Shown here one piece after another: positions 34,225 through 42,838 of a stretch of 64,000 bases of DNA. The translations under genes and the position numbers were made by a program. Below the pieces are notes generated by a model. It saw only the letters and a program-made list of their open reading frames with translations. It was not told the DNA's origin and searched no databases. The stretch lies in contig NZ_LT629695.1 of the NCBI RefSeq assembly GCF_900099705.1, positions 620,001-684,000 on the forward strand. Reading direction: 5' to 3'. Position 1 is the stretch's first letter. Each line of letters opens with the position of its first letter. The stretch comes from Agrococcus jejuensis (GTDB lineage Bacteria > Actinomycetota > Actinomycetes > Actinomycetales > Microbacteriaceae).

Positions 34225-35291
34225 GCGGGCCGCCGAGCGTCGTACGGGTGCCCGCCGTTCCAGCGCACGTGGCGCACCATCCGCCCCACGGTGCGGGGGT
34301 CGTCGGTCACCGACCACACGGTCGAGCCGGGGTCGAGGTCGGCGAGGATGCGCTGCATCGGCGGGCTGCCGAGCCCTGCCACGACGATCGTCGGACCCTG
34401 CGTGCCCCGGTCGACGCCCATGCGCGCGACCTCGAGGCGCGCGCACGCATCCAGCAGCGCCGTGCGCGACGCGAGCAGGCCGTCGCCGAGCTGCGCGACG
34501 CCCGTCTCCTGCACCTCGACCTGCAGGCCCTGCGACGCGACCGCCATGCACAGCGACGCGAAGGCGCGCACGCCCTCGTCGAACTCGTCGTCGTCGCGCC
34601 AGCCGTCGGCGAGCGTGTCGAGCACGATGACGACGCGCGGCGTCGCCGGCGGCTGCTCCTGGCGCACCATGAGGTCGCCGTGCCTGGCGGTCTGCCGCCA
34701 GTGGATGCGCCGCACGGGGTCGCCCGGTCGGTAGTCGCGCACGAGCTGGTCGACGAGGTCGCCCTGCCCGACCCTGCTCACGGCGGCGTCGATGCCGTGG
34801 CCGAGCACCGCCGACGCCTGCAGCGGCGTGACACGCGGGCCGACGACGAGCTCGCCGAGCGTCTCGAGCCGGCGCGTCGACAGCCATGCGCCCAGCGGAT
34901 CCTTGCGTCGCGCGCGCACGGGCCCGAGGCGGTGCACGCCGCGATGCGGGGCGTAGACGCGCAGGTGCGTCGCCGACGACTCGAGCCGATCCCACGAGAA
35001 CGTCACGGGGTCGAGCGACGTCTGCGGCCGCCACCAGCCGCCCGCGTACGCATCCGGCAGCCGCACGGGCACGTCGAGGTCGACGCCCTCGACGGCGACG
35101 GTCGGCGGACGCCACACGACCTCGGTGCCGGCCGGCGCGAGGAGGAGCAGCAGCAGGCCGGCGACGACGATGCCGCCCGCGAGCACCGCGGGCACGAGGA
35201 ACGCGCCCTGCAGCGTCCAGTACGCGGCCACGCCGAGGCCGATCGCGGCGCACGCGAGCGCGACCCCGCGCACCGTGAGCCGCAGCCGCAT
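34221..35291 (-). CDS. DUF58 domain protein (MoxR-associated)
   Basis: A 356-residue protein with two N-terminal helices (residues 10-55), a beta-rich middle, and the DUF58 core with GDPVRRIHWRQTARHGDLMV followed by a von-Willebrand-A-like fold (VVIVLDTLADGWRDDDEFDE). It is expected to work with the MoxR ATPase and transglutaminase encoded on either side. The TGATG overlap with moxR supports coupled translation. Confidence 0.92.
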   Translation of the reverse strand: MRLRLTVRGVALACAAIGLGVAAYWTLQGAFLVPAVLAGGIVVAGLLLLLLAPAGTEVVWRPPTVAVEGVDLDVPVRLPDAYAGGWWRPQTSLDPVTFSWDRLESSATHLRVYAPHRGVHRLGPVRARRKDPLGAWLSTRRLETLGELVVGPRVTPLQASAVLGHGIDAAVSRVGQGDLVDQLVRDYRPGDPVRRIHWRQTARHGDLMVRQEQPPATPRVVIVLDTLADGWRDDDEFDEGVRAFASLCMAVASQGLQVEVQETGVAQLGDGLLASRTALLDACARLEVARMGVDRGTQGPTIVVAGLGSPPMQRILADLDPGSTVWSVTDDPRTVGRMVRHVRWNGGHPYDARRPA

Positions 35292-36220
35292 CAGCGCGCC
35301 CTGGGCGCCGGCGTCGTGTCGAGCACGCGATCCACGACCTGCAAGGCGTCGTCGATCGTCGCCGCCTGGTCGTGCAGCAGGATGCGGTGCGGCAGCACGC
35401 GCCGCGCCAGCAGCTTCACGTCGTCGGGCGAGAGCCAGTCGCGGCCCTCGAGGTGCGCGCGCGCCTTCGCCGCGCGCAGCAGCTGCAGCGTCGCGCGCGG
35501 GCTCGCGCCGATGCGCACGTCGGGCCGGTCGCGCGTCGCGCGCACGAGGCGCACGGCGTACTGCTCGACGAGCTCGTGCGCGCGCACGGCGTGCGCCGCG
35601 TCGATCTCGCCCTGGAACGCCTCGCTCGACACGACCGTGTGCAGGTCGGTGAGCGGCGTGTGGGTCTTGCGCGCCTGCACCATGCGCAGCTCGGCATCCG
35701 CATCCGGGTACCCGATCTGCAGGCGCACCATGAAGCGGTCGCGCTGCGCCTCGGGCAGCGCGTACGTGCCGTCCATGTCGATGGGGTTCTGCGTCGCGAT
35801 CACCATGAAGGGGCGCGGCAGCTGGTGCGTGACGCCGTCGACGGTGACCTGGCCCTCCTCCATGCACTCGAGCAGCGCCGACTGCGTCTTGGGGCTCGCG
35901 CGGTTGATCTCGTCGGCGATGACGATGTTCGAGAACACCGGGCCGGGCGTGAACTCGAAGCGGCCCTGGCGCTGGTCGTAGATCGAGACGCCGGTGATGT
36001 CGCTCGGCAGCAGGTCGGGCGTGAACTGGATGCGGTGCACGCTGCCGCCGATCGCGGCGGCGAACGCGCGTGCGAGCTGCGTCTTGCCGACGCCCGGCAC
36101 GTCCTCCAGCAGGATGTGGCCCTCGGCCAGGAGCACCGTCAGCACGGTGCGGATCTCGTCGGGCTTGCCGTCGATGACGGTGCCGACGGCACCCTCGATG
36201 GCCTCTGCGAGCTCGGTCAT
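35291..36220 (-). CDS. MoxR-family AAA+ ATPase
   Basis: A 309-residue AAA+ chaperone-like ATPase: Walker A EDVPGVGKTQLARAFA (about residue 40), Walker B NIVIADEINRASPKTQSALL, sensor VIATQNPIDMDGTYALPEAQ, arginine-finger region RDRFMVRL, and lid with ASPRATLQLLRAAKARA. MoxR proteins assist maturation of protein complexes and usually partner DUF58/VWA proteins, as here. It is the first gene of the trio; a G-rich stretch (GGGGGTGGG) precedes the ATG. Confidence 0.95.
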   Translation of the reverse strand: MTELAEAIEGAVGTVIDGKPDEIRTVLTVLLAEGHILLEDVPGVGKTQLARAFAAAIGGSVHRIQFTPDLLPSDITGVSIYDQRQGRFEFTPGPVFSNIVIADEINRASPKTQSALLECMEEGQVTVDGVTHQLPRPFMVIATQNPIDMDGTYALPEAQRDRFMVRLQIGYPDADAELRMVQARKTHTPLTDLHTVVSSEAFQGEIDAAHAVRAHELVEQYAVRLVRATRDRPDVRIGASPRATLQLLRAAKARAHLEGRDWLSPDDVKLLARRVLPHRILLHDQAATIDDALQVVDRVLDTTPAPRAR

Positions 36221-36257
36221 CCCACCCCCTATGGTCCGGGCAGTCTCGCACGTCGCC

Positions 36258-37100
36258 CTATGCGGGCCTGGGGTCTTCCTGAGCGTGCGACGGCGTGTCG
36301 CTGCTGTGCTCCGTCGGCGCCGCGACTCGGGCTGCCGTGAGCCCCGCCGCGTAGCCCTCGGCGAAGCCCTCCGCGTGTGCCTCCGCCGACCCGAGTCGGA
36401 ACATGTCGCTGTCGGCATCCCGCACGAGCGCGCGGGCGCCGGGCTCGTCGAGGCCCAGCACGTGGCGGCCCAGGCCGCGCACGATCGTCACCGGGCGACC
36501 GCTCGTCTTGCCCGCCACGAGCTCGGCGGTCGACGCGATCTCGTCGGCGACCGCGGCCGCGCTCACGACGAGCGGACGCCCATGCGTGTCGACGCTGCCG
36601 GCGAGCGGCTCGATGACGCGGATGCCCGCCGCACCGATCGCCACGTCGGTCTGCCCGGCGCGCCACGGCCGACCGAACGTGTCGCTCACCACGACGCCGA
36701 TCGCCACCTCGAAGCGGTCGCGCAACGCCGTCGCGAGCGCGAGCGCCGACGCGTCCGGGTCGACCGGCAGCAGCAGGATCGTGCCCTCTGGCGTGTTCGA
36801 CGCATCCACGCCCGCCGCCGCCATCACGAAGCCGTTGCGGTCCTGCACGATGCGCGTGACGCCGCCGGGATGCGCGCGGCTCGCGACCACCCGCACCGTC
36901 TCGTCGGTGATCGCCTGCTCGCGGTCGGCTGCGTGCCGCATCCGCCCCTCGGCCTTCGACACGATCTTGCTCGTGACGACGACGACGTCGCCCTCGGCAG
37001 GCGCATGCGGGGCGATGGCGTCGCCCACGATGCGCGCGAGGTCGTCGCCCGCGACGATCTCGCCGATGCCGTCGACCGACCAGGCCTCCAGCCGGCTCAT
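36258..37100 (-). CDS. cofE: Coenzyme F420-0:L-glutamate ligase
   Basis: A 280-residue CofE-domain enzyme that adds gamma-linked glutamates to F420-0 using GTP. Signature segments: [46 protein letters not shown], and [21 protein letters not shown] with the metal-binding Asp residues. It lacks the C-terminal nitroreductase domain found in FbiB of mycobacteria. No cofC, cofD or fbiC is in the window, while a predicted F420-0 importer lies 5 kb away. It starts 10 bases after the coaD stop. Confidence 0.93.
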   Translation of the reverse strand: MSRLEAWSVDGIGEIVAGDDLARIVGDAIAPHAPAEGDVVVVTSKIVSKAEGRMRHAADREQAITDETVRVVASRAHPGGVTRIVQDRNGFVMAAAGVDASNTPEGTILLLPVDPDASALALATALRDRFEVAIGVVVSDTFGRPWRAGQTDVAIGAAGIRVIEPLAGSVDTHGRPLVVSAAAVADEIASTAELVAGKTSGRPVTIVRGLGRHVLGLDEPGARALVRDADSDMFRLGSAEAHAEGFAEGYAAGLTAARVAAPTEHSSDTPSHAQEDPRPA

Positions 37101-37110
37101 CGGCCGCGCG

Positions 37111-37593
37111 TCACTTGCGCTGCAGGAACGTGGCCACGGCCCGCGGCACGTACGGGCTCACGTCGCCACCCAGCTCGGCCACCTGGCGCACGAGGCTCGA
37201 CGACACGTGCGCGTTCTCGGGGTTCGGCAGCAGGAACAGCGTCTCGATGCCCGCGAGGTCGCGGTTCACGATCGACATGGGCGTCTCGTACGCCAGGTCG
37301 ATCTGCGAGCGGATGCCCTTCACGAGCACGTCTGCCCCCACCTGCTGGCAGTAGTCGACGAGGAGGCCCATCGACCACGTCGCGACGGTGAACTGTCCCT
37401 CGACGCGCGCCTCCTCGAGCGACCGTTCGATGAGCAGCTGCCGATCCGGCGCGGGCAGGAACGCGTTCTTGTCGGGATTGTGCACCACGAGCACGTGCAC
37501 CTCGTCGAAGATGCGCGCAGCGCGAGAGATGACATCCAGGTGACCCAGGGTGACGGGGTCGTAGGAGCCGGGCACGACGGCGATGCGGGGCAT
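37111..37593 (-). CDS. coaD: Phosphopantetheine adenylyltransferase
   Basis: A 160-residue enzyme of coenzyme A synthesis that joins 4'-phosphopantetheine and ATP to dephospho-CoA. Typical nucleotidyltransferase motifs: [20 protein letters not shown] (T/HxGH) and the C-terminal [20 protein letters not shown] (ISSSxxR). Length is exactly the family's. The ATG lies 6 nt after a TACACT -10 box, so a leaderless message is likely. Confidence 0.97.
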   Translation of the reverse strand: MPRIAVVPGSYDPVTLGHLDVISRAARIFDEVHVLVVHNPDKNAFLPAPDRQLLIERSLEEARVEGQFTVATWSMGLLVDYCQQVGADVLVKGIRSQIDLAYETPMSIVNRDLAGIETLFLLPNPENAHVSSSLVRQVAELGGDVSPYVPRAVATFLQRK

Positions 37594-37599
37594 GGGAAG

Positions 37600-37605
37600 A
37601 GTGTA
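37600..37605 (-). promoter_or_regulatory. -10 box of leaderless coaD promoter
   Basis: TACACT on the minus strand, 6 nt before ATG 37593. Confidence 0.5.
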
Positions 37606-38155
37606 TCGAGGGTGACGTGTCGGTCATGTTTCGGGGGCGTGCGGTGTGTCCGTCCGTGTCGTGGATGGTGGGGGTGTCTCACCGAGGATCCGTCGCAGGG
37701 CCATGGATGCGGTGCGCGCGTTCGCTGATCGGCTGGAGCCGGTGCCGCGCGGCAGGTTCGTGGCCCGCGCCCTCCGGCCGGCCCGACGCCGGCAGGTGAT
37801 CCCGTTGCGAGGTGGACTTCTCGTTGTCAGGTGCGCTTCTCGAGTTGAGGTGCGCCTCTAGCCGCACCCCAACGGGAGAAGCGCACCTCGCAACGGGAAC
37901 CGCACCCCAACGCGAGAAGCGCACCTCGCAACGGGATCCCCCGTCCCCAGCTGCGGCGCTCGCCGCAAGCGACGGCTGCCGCGTGACCATGTCGTCCCTG
38001 TGCTCTTCCTCGTCGCGAGGAACACATCTCGCCGGCGGCCGCGCGCCGTCAAGACAGCCGCCCGCTCCCGAGGTACCCCTCTCGCCGCCCGGTACCGCAA
38101 TCGCCGTGCCTGCCCGCGCGATGCGTACCTCGCAACGATCGACTGCGCCGCTCCC
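37606..38155. other. Long intergenic region with repeated palindromic DNA
   Basis: About 550 bases lie between coaD (start) and recG (stop). The first 190 bases show nothing I can name; 37798-37938 is a nested repeat described separately; 37940-38155 is plain GC-rich DNA with a related fragment (tacctcgcaacgatc) near 38126. Open frames here have irregular composition and no ribosome site, and I do not believe them. Confidence 0.6.
37798..37938. repeat. Nested inverted and direct repeat (family D)
   Basis: A 17-bp perfect inverted repeat closes the element (37798-37814 GATCCCGTTGCGAGGTG with 37922-37938). Inside are two 23-bp identical direct repeats (37876-37898 and 37914-37936), each containing AGCGCACCTCGCAACGGGA, and partial inverted copies at 37830-37860. 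Confidence 0.85.
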
Positions 38156-40357
38156 CTACGCCGACGTCAACGCCGCACGCGCGTCGGGGTCGAGGCGCCG
38201 ATGCACCGCGAGCCGCAGCGCGCCGTGCCGCTCGAGGCGCGGGTCGGCGGCGAGCACCGCGAGCGCTGCATCCCGCGCCTGCTCGATGATCGCCCGGTCG
38301 CGCGTGACGCGCAGCAGCCGCAGGCTCGACCGCCCGCCCGACTGCGTCGTGCCCAGCACGTCGCCCTCGCGGCGGTGCTCGAGGTCGACCTCGGCGAGCG
38401 CGAACCCGTCGAGCGTCGCGGCGACCGCATCCACCCGCTCGCGGGCGAGGGTGCCGTCCTCGGCCGTCGTGCGCAGCAGGCACAGCCCCGCGTGCGCACC
38501 ACGTCCGACGCGGCCGCGCAGCTGGTGCAGCTGCGAGACGCCGAAGCGGTCGGCGTCGTTCACGACCATCGTGGTGGCGTTCGGCACGTCGACGCCGACC
38601 TCGATGACGGTCGTCGCCACGATCACGTCGACGTCGCCCGCGACGACGGCGCGCATGACGGCGTCCTTCTCGTCCGACGCCATCGCGCCCGTGAGCGACT
38701 CGATGCGCGCGCCACGCAGCCGGTGGTGCGTGCGCAGCCGGCGCGTCCACGTCTCGACGTCGGCGAGCACCTTCGGCCCGCCCTCGTCGGACTCGTCCTC
38801 CGACGGCATGCCGCGCTCGACGTCGCCCGGCGCGATCGCCGGGCACACGACGAACGCCTGCCTGCCCGCATCCACCTCGTCGGCCACCCGATCCCACACG
38901 CGGTTCGCGACGGCCGGCGACGCCTCGGGCCCCACGACGTGGGTCTGGATGGGCGAGCGGCCGGGCGGCAGGGTGCGGATGGTCGACACGTCGAGGTCGC
39001 CGAACGCCGTCATGGCGATCGTGCGCGGGATGGGCGTCGCCGTGAGCACGAGCGTGTGCGGCGCGACGCCCTTCTGCCGCAGCGTCTCGCGCTGCTCGAC
39101 GCCGAAGCGGTGCTGCTCGTCGATGACGACGAGGCCCAGGTCGGCGAACGTGACGCGGTCGGCGAGCAGCGCGTGCGTGCCGACCACGATGCGCGACTGC
39201 CCGGCCGCGATCGCGAGCAGCGCGCGCTTCTGGTCGGACGTCGACATCTGCCCCGTGAGCAGCACGGGATGCAGCTCGGCGGCGAGGTCGGGCCCGAGCG
39301 TCGCGACGATCGAGCGCAGGTGCTGGCTCGCGAGCACCTCCGTCGGCGCGAGCAGCGCCGACTGCCCGCCCGACTCGGCGACGGCGAGCATGGCGCGGAT
39401 CGCCACGAGGGTCTTGCCCGAGCCGACCTCGCCCTGCACGAGCCGGTGCATCGACGTGCGGTCGGCGAGGTCGGCCTGCACCTCGTCGCCGACCGTGCGC
39501 TGGTCGGGCGTGAGCTCGTACGGCAGGGATGCGTCGAGCCTCGCGAGCAGCGCACCCGCAGGCCTCGGGGTCGACGGCAGCGACTGCATCCACGCCCGCG
39601 TCGCCAGCAGGTACGTCTCGAGCAGGAACGCCTCGTGCCACCGCAGCGTGTGCATGGCGACGCGGCCGGCCTCCTCGGACTCGGGCGCGTGGATGCGGTC
39701 GAGCGCCGTGCGCAGCGGCAGCAGTCGGTGCTCGCGGCGCACGTCGTCGGGCAGCGGGTCGGCGACGGGGCCGAGGTCGGCGAGCACCTGCTGGATGAGG
39801 GCGCGCAGATCCTTGGTGGGCAACGTCGCCGTGGCCGGGTAGACGGGGATGACCTCGGCAGCCCACGCCGTGGGGTCGGCCCCCTCCTCCTCGAACGTCT
39901 CGTACTCGGGATGCGTCAGCTGCCGCTGGTCGCGGAACACGCTCACGGTGCCCGAGAACATGCCCGTGACGCCGCGGTGCAGCTCGTTCGTGATCCACGG
40001 CGAGTTGAAGAAGGTGAGGTGCAAGGTGTCGGTGCCGTCGGAGATCGCGACGCTCGTGATCTTCAGCGGGCGGCCGCGGCGATCGCGCTTGCCGGTCTCG
40101 CGCGTCTCGATCGAGCGCACCTCGGCGACGACGGTGACGTGGTCGCCGACCTGCAGCTCGGAGAGGTCGGTCAGCTCGCCGCGCGTGACGTAGCGTCGCG
40201 GCACGTGCATGACGAGGTCGCCGACGCGCTCGTAGCCGAACGCGCGCTTGAGCCGATCCGCGGTCTTCTGCCCGACGGCGTTGCGCAGCGACCGCTCGAG
40301 CCCGTCGGGCACGGCGCCGTCGGCGACGCCAGCGTCGTCGGCGGGGCGGTCGGTCAC
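38156..40357 (-). CDS. recG: ATP-dependent DNA helicase RecG
   Basis: A 733-residue replication-fork-remodelling helicase. The N-terminal wedge/OB domain occupies about residues 40-200 (GDHVTVVAEVRSIETRETGK). Helicase motifs: LVQGEVGSGKTLVAIRAM (I), LAPTEVLASQH (Ia), LVVIDEQHRFGVEQR (DEQH box), VLTATPIPRTIAMT (III), VVATTVIEVGVDVPNA (V) and QLRGRVGRG (VI), with the C-terminal SGGRSSLRLLR. I choose GTG 40357, 7 nt after TACGCT; an ATG 27 codons upstream would add a low-similarity extension across the promoter. Confidence 0.96.
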   Translation of the reverse strand: MTDRPADDAGVADGAVPDGLERSLRNAVGQKTADRLKRAFGYERVGDLVMHVPRRYVTRGELTDLSELQVGDHVTVVAEVRSIETRETGKRDRRGRPLKITSVAISDGTDTLHLTFFNSPWITNELHRGVTGMFSGTVSVFRDQRQLTHPEYETFEEEGADPTAWAAEVIPVYPATATLPTKDLRALIQQVLADLGPVADPLPDDVRREHRLLPLRTALDRIHAPESEEAGRVAMHTLRWHEAFLLETYLLATRAWMQSLPSTPRPAGALLARLDASLPYELTPDQRTVGDEVQADLADRTSMHRLVQGEVGSGKTLVAIRAMLAVAESGGQSALLAPTEVLASQHLRSIVATLGPDLAAELHPVLLTGQMSTSDQKRALLAIAAGQSRIVVGTHALLADRVTFADLGLVVIDEQHRFGVEQRETLRQKGVAPHTLVLTATPIPRTIAMTAFGDLDVSTIRTLPPGRSPIQTHVVGPEASPAVANRVWDRVADEVDAGRQAFVVCPAIAPGDVERGMPSEDESDEGGPKVLADVETWTRRLRTHHRLRGARIESLTGAMASDEKDAVMRAVVAGDVDVIVATTVIEVGVDVPNATTMVVNDADRFGVSQLHQLRGRVGRGAHAGLCLLRTTAEDGTLARERVDAVAATLDGFALAEVDLEHRREGDVLGTTQSGGRSSLRLLRVTRDRAIIEQARDAALAVLAADPRLERHGALRLAVHRRLDPDARAALTSA

Positions 40358-40364
40358 GGCAGCC

Positions 40365-40370
40365 AGCGTA
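40365..40370 (-). promoter_or_regulatory. -10 box of leaderless recG promoter
   Basis: TACGCT on the minus strand, 7 nt before GTG 40357. Confidence 0.5.
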
Positions 40371-40401
40371 GGCGACGCGTGCGACGCGCTCGGCCCGTCA
40401 T

Positions 40402-40475
40402 CCGTCGAATCCGCACGCGACAGGCACCTCGTGCGCATCCTGCACCGCCGGCCGCTGTGGCGTGCGATTCGACGG
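40402..40475. repeat. Inverted repeat between recG and rsmD
   Basis: CCGTCGAATCCGCACGC (40402-40418) pairs with GCGTGCGATTCGACGG (40460-40475) with one bulged C; the loop is about 41 bases. It lies upstream of both divergent genes, so it is not a terminator for either. Confidence 0.65.
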
Positions 40476-40498
40476 GCGGCGTGCGCGAGGATGGACGC

Positions 40499-41065
40499 GT
40501 GACGCGCATCATCGCCGGAGTGGCCGGGTCGTTGACCCTCAAGGTGCCCGACGCGGGCACGCGTCCGACGTCGGATCGGGTGCGCGAGTCGATCTTCTCG
40601 GCGCTCGACGCCCGCGGCCTCTGCGACGGCGCGCACGTGCTCGACCTCTTCGCCGGCTCCGGCGCGCTCGGGCTCGAGGCGGCCAGCCGGGGCGCGGCAT
40701 CCGTCGTGCTCGTCGACTCGGCGAAGCAGGCGGCGAAGGTCGCGCAGCGCAACGCGGATGCCGTCGCGAAGGCCGGCGCCGAGCGTGCGCTCGTCGTGGC
40801 GCAGACGGCGCTCGCCTACCTCGGCCAGACCACCCGCACGTTCGACCTCGTCTTCATCGACCCGCCCTACGACCTGCCGCCCGCGCAGGTGTCGGCGGTG
40901 CTGCAGGCGCTGGTGCCGACGCTCGTCGACGATGCGGTCGTCGTGCTCGAGCAGGCGACCCGCACGGGCGAGCCCGAGCTGCCGAGCGACCTCGAGCTCG
41001 AGCGCACGAAGAGGCACGGCGACACGGCGGTGCACTGGCTCGGGCGGCGTCCCGCCGTGGGCTGA
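40499..41065 (+). CDS. rsmD: 16S rRNA (guanine966-N2)-methyltransferase RsmD
   Basis: A 188-residue SAM-dependent methyltransferase acting on 16S rRNA in the 30S subunit. The AdoMet site HVLDLFAGSGALGLEAASRG (about residues 48-67) and catalytic DLVFIDPPYDLP motif (DPPY) are intact; the N-terminal RIIAGVAGSLTLKVP and RPTSDRVRESIFSAL are family signatures. The GTG at 40499 gives the canonical N-terminus. Its position between recG and coaD matches the common actinobacterial recG-rsmD-coaD order, with coaD here on the other side of recG. Confidence 0.95.
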   Translation: MTRIIAGVAGSLTLKVPDAGTRPTSDRVRESIFSALDARGLCDGAHVLDLFAGSGALGLEAASRGAASVVLVDSAKQAAKVAQRNADAVAKAGAERALVVAQTALAYLGQTTRTFDLVFIDPPYDLPPAQVSAVLQALVPTLVDDAVVVLEQATRTGEPELPSDLELERTKRHGDTAVHWLGRRPAVG

Positions 41066-41095
41066 CCTTCCGGGCCCTGCGTTCCGAGGGACGCG

Positions 41096-41752
41096 TCACG
41101 CCTTCGAGAGCCCCGTCCAGTCGATGTCGTCGGAGGGACGCGGAGGTCGCGGATGCGCCTCGGGGTCGAACGCGTGCAGCCGGTCTCGGATGCGCGCGGC
41201 GAAGGCGAGCGCACGGCTGGGCGTCTGCCTGAGCTGCGGCGGCTCGTCGCGGAAGGCCGTCGGGATGAGCCGCACGACCGGATCGCCGGAGACGACCGGG
41301 TCGAGGTCCACGTACGCGCCGCCCTCGCGCACCACCGCATCCGCGACGTGCGCCCACGAGCAGCGCACGACCTCGACCGGCTGCCCGCGCCGTACGTCCC
41401 AGAGCGCGTACCCGACGGGGTCGTCGACGAGCACGAGGTACGACGTGAACCAGCCGCGCGTGCCGAGCCACCAGGTCGCCTGCCGCTCCTGCACGGCCAT
41501 GAGCATCGCGGTCTCGTCGACGTCGATCGTCGCCTCGACCGCCTGGAGCCGCGCACGCAGTCGACGCGGCCGCTGTCGGGCCATGAGCACGAGGCCGGGC
41601 GCGGCGATGATCGGCCAGATGACGAGGTACGACGAGCGCCACTCGGGGGCCAGCACCCAGATCGCGACGTATGCGCCCATGACCGCGAGCACGATCGCCG
41701 TGCCGATCGCGAGCGCGATGCGGCGTCGGCGGCGCCAGGTCGTCGCATCCAT
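41096..41752 (-). CDS. Hypothetical membrane protein, two N-terminal helices
   Basis: A 218-residue protein of unknown function. A basic N-terminus (TTWRRRRRIALA), two helices (about residues 12-55), then a cytosolic domain of about 150 residues containing YLVLVDDPVGYALWDVRRGQ and VRLIPTAFRDEPPQL. I choose ATG 41752 because it directly precedes the basic/helix signal; an upstream in-frame start would add 22 atypical residues. No homologous family comes to mind. Confidence 0.6.
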   Translation of the reverse strand: MDATTWRRRRRIALAIGTAIVLAVMGAYVAIWVLAPEWRSSYLVIWPIIAAPGLVLMARQRPRRLRARLQAVEATIDVDETAMLMAVQERQATWWLGTRGWFTSYLVLVDDPVGYALWDVRRGQPVEVVRCSWAHVADAVVREGGAYVDLDPVVSGDPVVRLIPTAFRDEPPQLRQTPSRALAFAARIRDRLHAFDPEAHPRPPRPSDDIDWTGLSKA

Positions 41753-41822
41753 GCTCTGAGCCGACCACAGGCCTGCCCGCGGCGAAAGGCCTTGCGCGAT
41801 GCGACGCCTCGTCGCCACCGCG

Positions 41823-42815
41823 TCAGGCGAACGGATCCCAGCCGCGCGCCTCGAGCGGCTCGCCGTCGAGCGTCACGCCGTCGCCCGCCTCGACGACGCC
41901 GATCTCGAGCACGCCGTCGGGCAGCGCGGCGGATGCCGGCAGCGTCGCGAGCAGCGCGTGGTCCTCGCCGCCGTGCAGCACGCGGTCGAGCGGCGCAGGG
42001 AACGACCGCAGCGGCGCCGCGCGCAACGCGAGCCGCACGCCGGATGCCGACGCGATGCGGGAGGCGTCGAGCGCGAGCGCGTCGGAGACGTCGAGCATCG
42101 CCGTCGCGCCCGCATCCGCGAGCACCGGACCCATCGCGACCGGCGGCAGGGGCGCGAGCTGCGCCATCACCGCACGAGGGTGCTCGATGCGCAGCCGCTG
42201 CGCCTCGTCCGCCGACTCGACGCCGTCGACGATCGCCTCCGCGAACAGCAGCGCCACGCCCTCGCCCGCCGAGCCGAGGTCGCCGGCCACGACGACGCGG
42301 TCGCCGACCTGCGCGCCCGAGCGCAGCACGGGCGAGCGGCCATCGAGCGACCCGAAGGCCGTCACGGCGATGACGGTGCGCTCGGAGGTCGTGAGGTCGC
42401 CGCCCACGACGCCGCAGCCGGGCGCGAGGGATGCGACGGCCGCGGCGAGCGCATCCGCGAACGCCTCGAGCTCGGCGACGGGCGTCGAGCCGGGCACCGC
42501 GAGCGCGACGACGAGCGCGGTCGGGCGCGCGCCCATCGCGGCGACGTCGGCGAGGTTCGTCGCCGCCGCCTTCGCGCCGAGGTCGGCCCACGTCGACCAT
42601 GCCGCGCGGAAGTCCGGCCCCTCGAGCATCGTGTCGGTCGTCACGACGAACGAGCCGTCCGCGCGCACGACCGCGGCGTCGTCGCCCGGCCCCACGAGGG
42701 TGTCGTCGCCGCGCGGCAGGCGCGGGATGATGCGGGCCAGCGCGCCGCGCTCCCCCACCTGCGCGACCGTCGCATCCGCATCCGCAGCGGGCGTCGGAGC
42801 GTCGGTCGCAGGCAC
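41823..42815 (-). CDS. thiL: Thiamine-monophosphate kinase
   Basis: A 330-residue kinase making thiamine pyrophosphate from thiamine monophosphate and ATP. Family motifs: GPGDDAAVVRADGSFVVTTD (N-terminal ATP/Mg site), KAAATNLADVAAMGARPTAL, VVGGDLTTSE and the C-terminal VLHGGEDHALLATLP. Normal length. The GTG start at 42815 lies 6 nt after TATCGT, another leaderless arrangement. It is divergent from the DUF3515 gene with 23 bases between start codons. Confidence 0.95.
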   Translation of the reverse strand: MPATDAPTPAADADATVAQVGERGALARIIPRLPRGDDTLVGPGDDAAVVRADGSFVVTTDTMLEGPDFRAAWSTWADLGAKAAATNLADVAAMGARPTALVVALAVPGSTPVAELEAFADALAAAVASLAPGCGVVGGDLTTSERTVIAVTAFGSLDGRSPVLRSGAQVGDRVVVAGDLGSAGEGVALLFAEAIVDGVESADEAQRLRIEHPRAVMAQLAPLPPVAMGPVLADAGATAMLDVSDALALDASRIASASGVRLALRAAPLRSFPAPLDRVLHGGEDHALLATLPASAALPDGVLEIGVVEAGDGVTLDGEPLEARGWDPFA

Positions 42816-42821
42816 GCCACG

Positions 42822-42827
42822 ACGATA
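42822..42827 (-). promoter_or_regulatory. -10 box of leaderless thiL promoter
   Basis: TATCGT on the minus strand, 6 nt before GTG 42815, in a 23-base divergent gap that leaves no room for a leader. Confidence 0.55.
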
Positions 42828-42838
42828 GCCTGGAGGCG

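Noticed and set aside
37617..37861. Short open frames in the coaD-recG gap
   Set aside because: No ribosome-binding site, mixed codon pattern, and overlap with repeat DNA.
37798..37938. CRISPR-like array because of 23-bp direct repeats
   Set aside because: Only two repeats, with a 15-base spacer and inverted partial copies; no cas genes in the window.
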